Assembly (NCBI GenBank): GCA_016281925.1
Contig: JAEEJP010000010.1
Coordinates: 1 to 64,000 of the forward strand
From: Methanomassiliicoccaceae archaeon
GTDB lineage: Archaea; Thermoplasmatota; Thermoplasmata; Methanomassiliicoccales; Methanomethylophilaceae
DNA: 64,000 nucleotides
Reading direction: 5' to 3'
Shown: piece by piece, positions 1 through 8,373 of the stretch
Layout: every line of letters starts with the position of its first letter
Numbering within the stretch: position 1 is the first letter of the stretch
Position numbers and translations under genes: made by a program
Notes under the pieces: generated by a model
Told to the model about the DNA's origin: nothing
The model's database searches: none
The model's input: the letters and a program-made list of their open reading frames with translations, nothing else

Positions 1-141
1 AGAAGATTTCTGCCACATACCTATATTGTAGGTATAATATAAAAAGCCTTCCATTTATAAAGAGTATTTAAATCAGCTTTTGGAGTTTATAAATAAAAAC
101 ATACCTTCAAAGATATACCTACAAGAAACCGAGAATTTCGG

Positions 142-180
142 TTGAAAAATATGCGTAAATACACGTAAGTTTTTCAATAG
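142..180. repeat. 39-bp imperfect palindrome, upstream copy flanking the ATPase gene
   Basis: ttgaaaaatatgcgtaaatacacgtaagtttttcaatag; 37/39 identical to 1514..1552; arms TTGAAAAA/TTTTTCAA. Confidence 0.85.
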
Positions 181-221
181 AATCTTTAACCCAGACTGGA
201 TACAGATTTCCGGAGAGTCTC

Positions 222-1517
222 ATGGAGATCGAACGCCCCGATTATCTGAGCAGACTGATATCGTCAAGGAACAACGGACGCGTCAAGGTGATCACCGGGC
301 TCCGCAGATGCGGCAAAACCTATCTGGTCAGAACGCTCTTCCCCGAATGGCTCCGTGAAAACGGCGTTCCTGCCGAGAACATAATCTATCTCGCACTGGA
401 CAGGATCTCTAATGCCAAGTACCGCAACCCCATTCTGCTCGACATCTTTCTTCGCGAATCTTTGTCCGAGAAGAAAGGCAGATGCTACGTGGTGATCGAC
501 GAGATACAGTTCTCTGTGCCCGTGGACAATCCAGCGCTGCCTGAGAACGTCAGGACGGAAGAGAACCGCCTGACTTTCTATGATGTGCTCCTCGGTCTGA
601 TGGACGAATGCGACCTCTATGTGACAGGAAGCAACTCGAAGATGCTCTCCAAGGATATACTTTCAGGATTCCGCGACAGGGGCCAAGAGATACGTGTCCA
701 TCCCCTCTCATTCATGGAATACTACTCGGCAGTCGGCGGGGACATCAGAGACGCCTGGACCGAATATCTGCATCACGGGGGCATGCCGTTGGTGCTTTCG
801 TTCGAAGACCGCATTTCCAAAGACCTGTATCTCAAAGATCTCCTTTCGGAGACGTACACGAAGGACATCGCAGAGCACAGCAAAGTCGAGGATTCAGGAG
901 ATCTGATGAGACTTTTGGAAGTCATGGCTTCATGCTGCGCCTGCCTTACCAACCCTACCAACATCGCCAATACGTATCCTCCGAAAACAATATCCCGCAA
1001 TACCTTGGACAGATACATAGGGTATTTCAGAGACTCATTCCTGCTCAGCGAATCGAAGAGATACGACATCAGAGAGCGGAAAATCATCAGAGGGCAGCAG
1101 AAATACTACTTCGAAGACCTCGGGCTCATGAACTCCGTCCTCGATTTCAGAGAGATGAAAATACGTGTGCTGATAGAGAACGCCGTATACAACGAGCTCA
1201 TCCGCAGAGGATACAACGTTGATGCCGGGCGCATAGACTACCGCAAACAGATAAACGGAGTGAACACGACGGTGACCCTCGAGACGGATTTCGTGGTCAA
1301 CAGATCTTCCGAGAGAATTTACATACAAGTGGCCGAAGGCATCGATGACCCTGGAAAACTGGCGCAGGAAGAAGCCTCCCTTCTGCGCATCAGAGACGGA
1401 TTCGGAAAGATGATCCTCGTGAATACGGACACGCCGCAGCACTACACTGAAAACGGGATACGCATAATGTCCATCCTGGATTTCATGCGCGATTTTAATT
1501 GCTTGGAACGTCTTTGA
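222..1517 (+). CDS. AAA-family ATPase with DUF4143-type C-terminus
   Basis: Walker A-like GLRRCGKTYLVR, Walker B YVVIDEIQ, YVTGSNSKMLS, C-terminal nuclease-like region FVVNRSSERIYIQVAEG. Confidence 0.85.
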   Translation: MEIERPDYLSRLISSRNNGRVKVITGLRRCGKTYLVRTLFPEWLRENGVPAENIIYLALDRISNAKYRNPILLDIFLRESLSEKKGRCYVVIDEIQFSVPVDNPALPENVRTEENRLTFYDVLLGLMDECDLYVTGSNSKMLSKDILSGFRDRGQEIRVHPLSFMEYYSAVGGDIRDAWTEYLHHGGMPLVLSFEDRISKDLYLKDLLSETYTKDIAEHSKVEDSGDLMRLLEVMASCCACLTNPTNIANTYPPKTISRNTLDRYIGYFRDSFLLSESKRYDIRERKIIRGQQKYYFEDLGLMNSVLDFREMKIRVLIENAVYNELIRRGYNVDAGRIDYRKQINGVNTTVTLETDFVVNRSSERIYIQVAEGIDDPGKLAQEEASLLRIRDGFGKMILVNTDTPQHYTENGIRIMSILDFMRDFNCLERL

Positions 1518-1552
1518 AAAATATGCGTAAATGCACGTAAATTTTTCAATAG
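1514..1552. repeat. 39-bp imperfect palindrome, downstream copy
   Basis: ttgaaaaatatgcgtaaatgcacgtaaatttttcaatag; overlaps the ATPase stop codon. Confidence 0.85.
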
Positions 1553-1581
1553 CCAGATCCAATCAGCGTTTCGCAACCCGT

Positions 1582-2529
1582 TCAGAGTACGACGACTATC
1601 TTTCCGTTGGTTTTTCCTTCGTCCAGAGCGATGCAGGCCTCGCGGATGTCGGAGAATCCGAAGCGTTCGGCATACTCCGGACGGATATCGTGCTCCTTCA
1701 GGAATGCGAAGATATCGTCTACGATTTCCTGCGACGGATAGTTGCTGAAATATCCCGTGAGATATACGCCGTTGGGGATGTCCTTGACGGGATCGAAACC
1801 GTCGAGAGCGTACACTCCCCCGAGTATCCCGGTATCGCATACTATCCCTCCTTTCCTGACGCAGCGGAGAGTGTCGAGAAGGCTCTTGGGACCCACCAGA
1901 TCGAGGGCTTTGTCGGCTTCCGCCCTGCCCCGGAGATTGCCGTCATCGAGCAGCGCCTCGTCCGCCTTCTCCAGAAGAGCCAGCTTGCTTTCTCTGTGGG
2001 TGGTTGCTATGACCCTGCAGCCGGCGGCTTTCGCCAATCCGAGGGCCGCATACCCGAGTGCGCAGGTGGCCCCGCGTATCAGCAGCGTCTCCCCTTTCTT
2101 CAGATGGAGGCACTCGTACAATGACCCCCACGCCGTAAGGTATGTCTCAGGTATTGCGGCGAGTTCGTCCCACGGCAGATCGGAGTCTGTCCTGAACACA
2201 TGGTGTGCCGGAAGCGCGGCATATTCGGCGTAGCTCCCGTCGAAGCTCCTGCCCATGCCGCCCATCATGGCGATGACCCTGTCCCCCTTGGAGAAACGGC
2301 TGTCTGAGGGATCCTCTATCTCTCCGACGCATTCGATCCCCGGGATGACAGGTTTCTGGATGTAATCCTCTGCGATTTCCTCCAGACGGAGGATCTTCTC
2401 GGAATGGTTCAGCCCGAAAGCACGTACTTTCACCAATACCCATCCGGGAGCGGTCCCCGGAACGGGGACATCAGCCAGCGCTATATCCTCCGCTTTGGTG
2501 ATTCCGCCGATTTTAACTGCTTTCATCAT
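1582..2529 (-). CDS. zinc-type/medium-chain alcohol dehydrogenase or quinone oxidoreductase family protein
   Basis: GroES-like N-terminus (ALADVPVPGTAPGWVLVKVRAFGLNHSE), PGIECVGEI, Rossmann region LLIRGATCALGYAALGLAKAAG. Confidence 0.8.
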   Translation of the reverse strand: MMKAVKIGGITKAEDIALADVPVPGTAPGWVLVKVRAFGLNHSEKILRLEEIAEDYIQKPVIPGIECVGEIEDPSDSRFSKGDRVIAMMGGMGRSFDGSYAEYAALPAHHVFRTDSDLPWDELAAIPETYLTAWGSLYECLHLKKGETLLIRGATCALGYAALGLAKAAGCRVIATTHRESKLALLEKADEALLDDGNLRGRAEADKALDLVGPKSLLDTLRCVRKGGIVCDTGILGGVYALDGFDPVKDIPNGVYLTGYFSNYPSQEIVDDIFAFLKEHDIRPEYAERFGFSDIREACIALDEGKTNGKIVVVL

Positions 2530-3556
2530 CAATCCCAATCACCTTCCAGCACTGGGGGTCGGGAGCATACATGCTTCCGTGGTATCCTTTGGCGACCGCC
2601 GGGCATCCGCGGCAGAACCGCAGCAGCTCGCATCCGGAACATTTCTCGAAGTTCTCGTACACCCTGTACGCATCCATCTTTGGCCCGGTGAAGAGGTCGT
2701 AAAGATCCTCCTCCAGAGCATTGCCCACTTTGCTCTCCATCCTTCTGCAGGCGTATACGCTGCCGTCGGAAAGTATGGTCAGATGGGAATTCCCGCAGTT
2801 GCACCCGTCATATACGTATCCGTCGTCAGGATAATCATCCGGATCGAAATCCCCTGCCTCGTAACGGTACAGAGTCCATAGATGGTCCTTGAGATTGAAC
2901 GTTGTGCCGCAGTCCCCGTATTGGAGATACTTCTTCCAGCATTTGTCCATCATATCCCTGTATTCAGCGGGCGAGCATGTCGTATCCCTGTCGGCCGGAG
3001 AAGGGCAGTAGCGGGCGAAGGCGAATATATCCGCCTTGTTCCCTACGACCTCGTCCACCAGCGATGGAATCTCCGAAACATTCCATTTGGACACAGTGGA
3101 CATGATTGCCACATCTATGCCGGCCGCGCGGAGCATAGGGATGGCGGCCATGGTGGAATCGTATGAGCCGGGCTGTCTTATTCTGTCGTGGGTTTCCTTC
3201 AGACCGTCGAGCGACAGCTGATACTTCACGACGCCCAGTCCCTTCATGCGGGCGCAGACCTCAGGAGTCAGATGGAACGGATTGCCGAGCAAAGCTATGC
3301 GGATGCCGTCCTTCTTCAGCAGCTCCAGAAGATCCCAGAAACGGGGGTGCAGTATCGGGTCCCCGCCTGTTATATAGAGATACGGCTCACGGCCGGATTT
3401 GGAACAGAACGCCTTGATATTGTCGATGACCTTCGCCATATCCTCGAAGGACATCTCTCTGAATTCTGCACGGCTTCCGAGAGCGTAGATGTAGCAATGC
3501 TTGCAGCGCTGGTCGCAGGCCTCTGTGATGTGCCATTGGAATGCGAAGTATGTCAT
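2513..3556 (-). CDS. radical SAM/SPASM peptide-modifying enzyme (ACGX-like system)
   Basis: CDQRCKHCYIY radical SAM CX3CX2C motif, GGDPILH, SPASM-type cysteines CNCGNSHLTILSDGSVYACRR...CSGCELLRFCRGCP; directly downstream of a Cys-Gly repeat mini-ORF. Confidence 0.85.
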   Translation of the reverse strand: MTYFAFQWHITEACDQRCKHCYIYALGSRAEFREMSFEDMAKVIDNIKAFCSKSGREPYLYITGGDPILHPRFWDLLELLKKDGIRIALLGNPFHLTPEVCARMKGLGVVKYQLSLDGLKETHDRIRQPGSYDSTMAAIPMLRAAGIDVAIMSTVSKWNVSEIPSLVDEVVGNKADIFAFARYCPSPADRDTTCSPAEYRDMMDKCWKKYLQYGDCGTTFNLKDHLWTLYRYEAGDFDPDDYPDDGYVYDGCNCGNSHLTILSDGSVYACRRMESKVGNALEEDLYDLFTGPKMDAYRVYENFEKCSGCELLRFCRGCPAVAKGYHGSMYAPDPQCWKVIGIDDESS

Positions 3557-3566
3557 GAAAGGAACT

Positions 3567-3582
3567 GCCTCCCGAGGGAGGC
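3567..3582 (-). promoter_or_regulatory. hairpin between RiPP precursor and maturase genes
   Basis: GCCTCCC-ga-GGGAGGC perfect inverted repeat; the GGGAGG upstream of the rSAM ATG lies in one arm. Confidence 0.5.
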
Positions 3583-3589
3583 CATTGAA

Positions 3590-3703
3590 TCAGTTTTTCT
3601 TGTCTCCGGAGCCGCAGGCAGAGCCGCATGCAGATGTTTTCTTGTCTCCGGAGCCGCAGGCGGAAGATGCGCCGTTTCTTCCAAAGAGATTCTTGAGAGC
3701 CAT
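3590..3703 (-). CDS. putative RiPP precursor peptide (37 aa, ACGS repeats)
   Basis: MALKNLFGRNGASSACGSGDKKTSACGSACGSGDKKN; GGCGAGG upstream of ATG at 3703; immediately upstream of rSAM/SPASM gene. Confidence 0.8.
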   Translation of the reverse strand: MALKNLFGRNGASSACGSGDKKTSACGSACGSGDKKN

Positions 3704-3813
3704 TTTATTTCCTCGCCTTTTAAATCTAATTTTTATTATATAAATCAATAGCATATTATATATAAAGAAACAATACAAAACAGATTATATTGTCTTAATT
3801 TGGAGGGGAGCTC

Positions 3814-4416
3814 ACGGGAAGATATGTCAATGCGAGCGCGAAGACCGAACGTGCCATACAGGACGCATATTGGAACCTTTACGAAAAAGGCGAATCCGGC
3901 AGGATCACGATAGACCGCATCTGCAAGGCCGCAGGATTGCACAGATCCACGTTCTATTACCATTTCAAAAACGTCGACTCCATCCTGGAATCGATCAAAG
4001 ACACCCAGATGGACCTTCTGAAGCGCCTGTTTGACAGCACCGGCGGCAGAAACGTGGATTTTTCGAAATTCATCCCGGAATTCCAGGAATTGTTCGCCGA
4101 AAACGAAAGATATCTCGTTCCTTTGGTGATAGAATACGGCGACCGGGACTTCTCGATCCGCTACAGAACCTGCCTTGAAGATATGATGTTCGAGCACCTG
4201 AAGATAAGCTTCGATCGGCATGATGACAGGACAGCCGGCGTGCTGGCCATCGTAATTTCTGGGATGGTCGACATGTTCCTGCTGTCCCTGGCAACGCATA
4301 CAGTCACGCTGGAGGATTCCAATATCCTCTCCCACGGCATGATCAATGTGGGACTGAGGACGGTTCTGCGCGAGAACTTCGGGATACACATCGGTTTCAC
4401 GACGATGCTGCCTTGA
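3814..4416 (+). CDS. TetR-family transcriptional regulator, apparent non-ATG start
   Basis: RAIQDAYWNLYEKGESGRITIDRICKAAGLHRSTFYYHFKNVDSI is a TetR HTH; the frame is open from a stop at 3796 with no ATG/GTG/TTG before the HTH; GGAGG at 3802 precedes ACG at 3814. Confidence 0.75.
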   Translation, partial: TGRYVNASAKTERAIQDAYWNLYEKGESGRITIDRICKAAGLHRSTFYYHFKNVDSILESIKDTQMDLLKRLFDSTGGRNVDFSKFIPEFQELFAENERYLVPLVIEYGDRDFSIRYRTCLEDMMFEHLKISFDRHDDRTAGVLAIVISGMVDMFLLSLATHTVTLEDSNILSHGMINVGLRTVLRENFGIHIGFTTMLP

Positions 4417-4592
4417 TATTCCGCGCATCTCGCATTGACGGAGACGATTTCATGATGTGAAATCTAAAAATACTTCCCCGGACGGTCTGCCTGGACGCGG
4501 ATGGAACATCGGCGGTCCCGCTGCCGGGCATTCCACGGCACGGGCTGCCTTTCGGACAAAACGATATCCGCCTAAAGCTTTGACACAGGGAG

Positions 4593-5558
4593 ATGCAATT
4601 GTCGAAATACGAAGAGCTCGGCAGAGCGATCGAAGAAGCCGTAAGGAAATCCTGCGAAGGGAAAGAGGTCGCCGTAGCATTCTCAGGCGGCATGGATTCG
4701 GGGCTGCTGGCCGCGCTGGCATCGAAATACGCCAGATCGGTCACCTGCTACACCTGCGGGACTGACGGATCGTTCGACGTAGCCGCCGGAAAGGAATTGG
4801 CCGGTAAACTGGGCCTCCCCTGGGTCCAATGCAGGATCGATGAGGACAGCATAGAGGATACCATACGCGAATTCATCCTGGCCACTAAAGTGTCGGATCC
4901 CTTCACAATCTCCTACGACCTCCAGCTTTTCTGCGTCTGCCGGCGGGCGGAAGAGAAGACGGTCCTCTCCGGCCAGGGCTCTGACGAATACTTCGGGGGA
5001 TGCGCCAGCTCCGTGAACGAAGACGATTCCGAATACAGAGCAGTGATGGACTGGGGCATAGAGAGGATGATGAAGGTCTCCATGCCCTGCGAGCTGTCCA
5101 TTGCAAAGAGCTTCAGAAAGAAACTGTTCTACCCTTATCTGGACGGCAAAGTGATAGAATGCGTCGGGAAAGTGGATCCCGAAGAGCTCAGGCCGAGATC
5201 GCTGGATGACAGGAAGGCCGTCCTCAAAACCGTTGCAACCGATCTGGGATTCCCTCTGCTGGCGCACCGCACCAAGAAAGCGTCCCAATACGGCTCCGGA
5301 ACCACCGAGCTCATACGGGATGCAGCGCGCTCGAGAGGCGTCCGCTACAACCGCTTCATATCCGACATCTACGAGAGCCTGGGCCTCAGGAACGCGAATC
5401 TACTCCGCGATTCAGCGGTGGACGTCCGCATGGATCCGATACTGCTGCATGACGCCGAAGAGATCCTCGCCGGAACAGGGATGACGCATTCGGAAGCGGT
5501 CGCGGCTTTCTACCGCCGCATGGTCAGGGAAGGCGGCCTGGATTTCCTCGATAAATAA
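4593..5558 (+). CDS. asparagine synthase C-terminal domain-like / PP-loop ATPase
   Basis: VAVAFSGGMDSGLLAALASKYA PP-loop motif, GQGSDEYFGG; paralog of 22631..23446. Confidence 0.8.
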   Translation: MQLSKYEELGRAIEEAVRKSCEGKEVAVAFSGGMDSGLLAALASKYARSVTCYTCGTDGSFDVAAGKELAGKLGLPWVQCRIDEDSIEDTIREFILATKVSDPFTISYDLQLFCVCRRAEEKTVLSGQGSDEYFGGCASSVNEDDSEYRAVMDWGIERMMKVSMPCELSIAKSFRKKLFYPYLDGKVIECVGKVDPEELRPRSLDDRKAVLKTVATDLGFPLLAHRTKKASQYGSGTTELIRDAARSRGVRYNRFISDIYESLGLRNANLLRDSAVDVRMDPILLHDAEEILAGTGMTHSEAVAAFYRRMVREGGLDFLDK

Positions 5559-6130
5559 AACAGGAAATCTCTTCGGCGGGAACCGCGGAAGTGGACGTTC
5601 CCTTTTATTTCGTCCAGATCGACAGTCTTGGCGATACTTTCGACCTTGGAGATGATTTCCTCGCTTTCGGCCGCCGTCCCGCCTTCCAGGATGTACGGCA
5701 CCAGGCCGTGGTCGTAAGCGGCATAGTACGTGGCAAGAACGCAGCAGTGCGTTATCATGCCGGCGAGGACCACTCCCGAGCATCCCGCTGCCTTCACCGC
5801 CTCCTCGAGGCCGGAATCCCTGAACGAATTCATGTGCGTCTTATGCACTATGATATCCGATTTTTCGAGGGCCAGACCTTCCACCGCGGCGTCAGGATCC
5901 TCGATCCCGGCGCTGCAGTATGCCTCGCCGTCGTAGAACACCGCGATGACCGGATTCCCGGACCTCCTGAATTCGGCCGAAACCTCGTTTATGAATCCGA
6001 TCCTTTTCCCGAGCGCCGTTTCCATCTCTTCCGAAGTCTTCGCGAACTTGTTCTGGAGGTCGATCAGAACCAATGCCACCTTCCTTTCGCTGAATCTGTT
6101 CGACGGATCGGAGAGCTCGGAATCATCCAT
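5510..6130 (-). CDS. isochorismatase-family cysteine hydrolase
   Basis: VALVLIDLQNKF, HKTHMNSFRDSGLEEAVKAAGCSGVVLAGMITHCCVLATYYAAYDHG; ends at TAG inside the convergent neighbour. Confidence 0.8.
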   Translation of the reverse strand: MDDSELSDPSNRFSERKVALVLIDLQNKFAKTSEEMETALGKRIGFINEVSAEFRRSGNPVIAVFYDGEAYCSAGIEDPDAAVEGLALEKSDIIVHKTHMNSFRDSGLEEAVKAAGCSGVVLAGMITHCCVLATYYAAYDHGLVPYILEGGTAAESEEIISKVESIAKTVDLDEIKGNVHFRGSRRRDFLFYLSRKSRPPSLTMRR

Positions 6131-6191
6131 GAAAACAGAACAGTCCGCAGATATATCCAGTTTCCGCAGGCACTTTCGGGCATCCCTCCCC

Positions 6192-6209
6192 CTTATGAAC
6201 GTTCATAAG
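6192..6209. promoter_or_regulatory. 18-bp perfect palindrome in a divergent intergenic region
   Basis: CTTATGAACGTTCATAAG. Confidence 0.6.
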
Positions 6210-6231
6210 CGCGCCTGCGGTAGACCCAACC

Positions 6232-6726
6232 ATGGAGCCTGATGCGGCGGAATACCTTATCGCATGCGCCCTGGAGGAGATGGACAGCTTCTTCGGCCCC
6301 CGCAGATCGGGCGAAGCCATATCCGGGCTCTGGATCCGTGGGAGGCACAGGAGGGAGGACATCTCCTTCACCACATACAGGATACTGGTGAAGCCTTTCA
6401 TGGAGGCTTCCGGGAAGAAATACCTCGGATGCGCCACTGTCGAAGGGGAATCCAGGATAGCGCTCTCCTATGTGGCCATGAACATGCCTTTGGTGGAGGC
6501 TTCCGCGAGGATGTCCGAATCCATGAGGGAATACGGGATTCCGGCGGGGATCTCCACCGACGGCTTCAGATGGCTCTATGTCCGCGAAGAAAACGGGGGA
6601 CCGCGCTACGAGAGGGTCTTCGATCTCCGCCCTTATTATATAGAGGCGCTGGACCGCAGCAGATTCCGCGCGGCCGTCCCCGCAGACCGCAGGGATCTGA
6701 CTGAATTCTCGGCGATTATGGGGTGA
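6232..6726 (+). CDS. hypothetical protein
   Basis: 164-aa ORF with coding-like composition; stop overlaps the region upstream of the next gene. Confidence 0.6.
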   Translation: MEPDAAEYLIACALEEMDSFFGPRRSGEAISGLWIRGRHRREDISFTTYRILVKPFMEASGKKYLGCATVEGESRIALSYVAMNMPLVEASARMSESMREYGIPAGISTDGFRWLYVREENGGPRYERVFDLRPYYIEALDRSRFRAAVPADRRDLTEFSAIMG

Positions 6727-6797
6727 AATGGATGGGTTCAAAAATTCTAATATATAATAATCATGACAACAATTATAATATTCAAGCATACAATCTC

Positions 6798-7796
6798 ATG
6801 TCTATGGATTTCATGATGGAATGCTGTCCTTATTGCGGCGGCAAAACCAACAGAAACGAATCCGGAAGATGCACATGCCAAGAGTGCGGAAGGAACCTGT
6901 ACGCCGACAGATCGGATCTGCGCTCGCTGGTGGACCCCAAGACCGACGAGGGCGGAAAATACTTGAAAGTGCTGGACGCCGTCGAAGGCGGGAAGGCCAA
7001 AGAAGCCGTGGGAATGGCGTCGGCATATGTCGAGGAGAACGGCGGCGTTTTCCCGCACGTGGTTCGCGCCATGGCCTATATGTACGAGGGCGAAGACGGG
7101 AAAGCGCTCGCAGATTTAAAGGCAGGCTTTTCCGACGGAAAAAAGGGCGAGGAAGACCCGCATATCGATCCGGACACCGACGCTTACATCTGCATAATAG
7201 GGAAGAGCGCGGCGGACCTCATAATATACGATGAGCGCGAATTCATCGAGTTCGATTACGTCAGCTATCTCGACCGCATCAGCGACCTCATAGATTCCAG
7301 CCAGAAGTGCGATTGCAAAGGCCTGCTGTATGCCACCGCATTCTCCTGCTTCGCGCAGAGCTTCAGGGAGATGGACGAAAGCGACCGCAAATCCATGTAC
7401 GATGTCATGCCGCCTCTTGTCCACAGGGCGGTCGCCTACTCCAAGGAGCAGAGCATCATGAACGCGGTGATCGAAGAATACAAGAGCCTCAGCGAATACA
7501 GGCCGGATACCTACGCTGAGGACGACAACTACGGCGTCCGCGCCCTGGAGATACTGTCCGCCAGCATAATGAAGCATCTGACCGGGAAGGACGGCGCGTT
7601 CATGCACAGCCGCAGCGATTCCGAGACGAAATCCTCGCTGGAGGAATATCTGGAGAACATCCTGTCCTACAACGGCGACGACAAGGCCCTGGACAAGCTC
7701 GAGAAATACGTCAGGAAAGCGCACTTCTTCGATGAGAAGCCCGAAATCGAGGACGTCATCGAAGATTACGCCCAGAGATATCTCCAGATCAAATGA
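6798..7796 (+). CDS. zinc-ribbon/helical repeat hypothetical protein
   Basis: N-terminal CPYCGGKTNRNESGRCTCQECGRN zinc ribbon; start chosen at internal ATG. Confidence 0.65.
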   Translation: MSMDFMMECCPYCGGKTNRNESGRCTCQECGRNLYADRSDLRSLVDPKTDEGGKYLKVLDAVEGGKAKEAVGMASAYVEENGGVFPHVVRAMAYMYEGEDGKALADLKAGFSDGKKGEEDPHIDPDTDAYICIIGKSAADLIIYDEREFIEFDYVSYLDRISDLIDSSQKCDCKGLLYATAFSCFAQSFREMDESDRKSMYDVMPPLVHRAVAYSKEQSIMNAVIEEYKSLSEYRPDTYAEDDNYGVRALEILSASIMKHLTGKDGAFMHSRSDSETKSSLEEYLENILSYNGDDKALDKLEKYVRKAHFFDEKPEIEDVIEDYAQRYLQIK

Positions 7797-8349
7797 TTCC
7801 GAGGCCGTCGAGGAGGATCCTGAGCCCGATGAGGATGAGGATCGCCCCTCCGACGGCTTCGGCGCCGCTTCCGTATCTGTCGCCGAACAGGCTCCCCAAT
7901 TTTACCCCTGCGGCGGATATGGCCAGGGTCACCGCCCCTATGACGGCCGCCGGAACTAACACGTCCGCCTCTTCCATGGACAGAGAAATCCCGACGGCCA
8001 GCGCGTCTATGCTTGTGGCGACCGCAAGGGGCAGCATCGCTTTGGGGCTCATGTCAGGGTCTTTGCCCTCATCGCCGCCGGAAAGAGCCTCGCGGATCAT
8101 GTTCGCCCCGATCAGAAGCAGCAGCAGAAATGCCACCCAATGGTCGTAAGCCGAGATCAGATCGTAGAACGAGGATCCGAGGCAGAACCCTGCGATGGGC
8201 ATGGCGGCCTGGAACGCCCCGAACCACAGCCCGGCGATCAGCATCTCGCGGACGGCGACCTTCCTCAGCGCGAAGCCTTTGCACAGGGACACGGCGAAGG
8301 CGTCCATGGCCAGGCCGACCGCTATGAGGAAGACCGAAACGAAATCCAT
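7789..8349 (-). CDS. mntP: manganese efflux pump MntP family
   Basis: MDFVSVFLIAVGLAMDAFAVSLCKG...ATSIDALAVGISL duplicated helix motifs typical of MntP/DUF204. Confidence 0.9.
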   Translation of the reverse strand: MDFVSVFLIAVGLAMDAFAVSLCKGFALRKVAVREMLIAGLWFGAFQAAMPIAGFCLGSSFYDLISAYDHWVAFLLLLLIGANMIREALSGGDEGKDPDMSPKAMLPLAVATSIDALAVGISLSMEEADVLVPAAVIGAVTLAISAAGVKLGSLFGDRYGSGAEAVGGAILILIGLRILLDGLGII

Positions 8350-8373
8350 GGGGACGCCATCATGAGACGGTAA

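Noticed and set aside
5510-5512. TAG at the end of the isochorismatase ORF as a pyrrolysine site
   Set aside because: The conserved domain is complete before it, and the downstream frame is only antisense of the convergent gene
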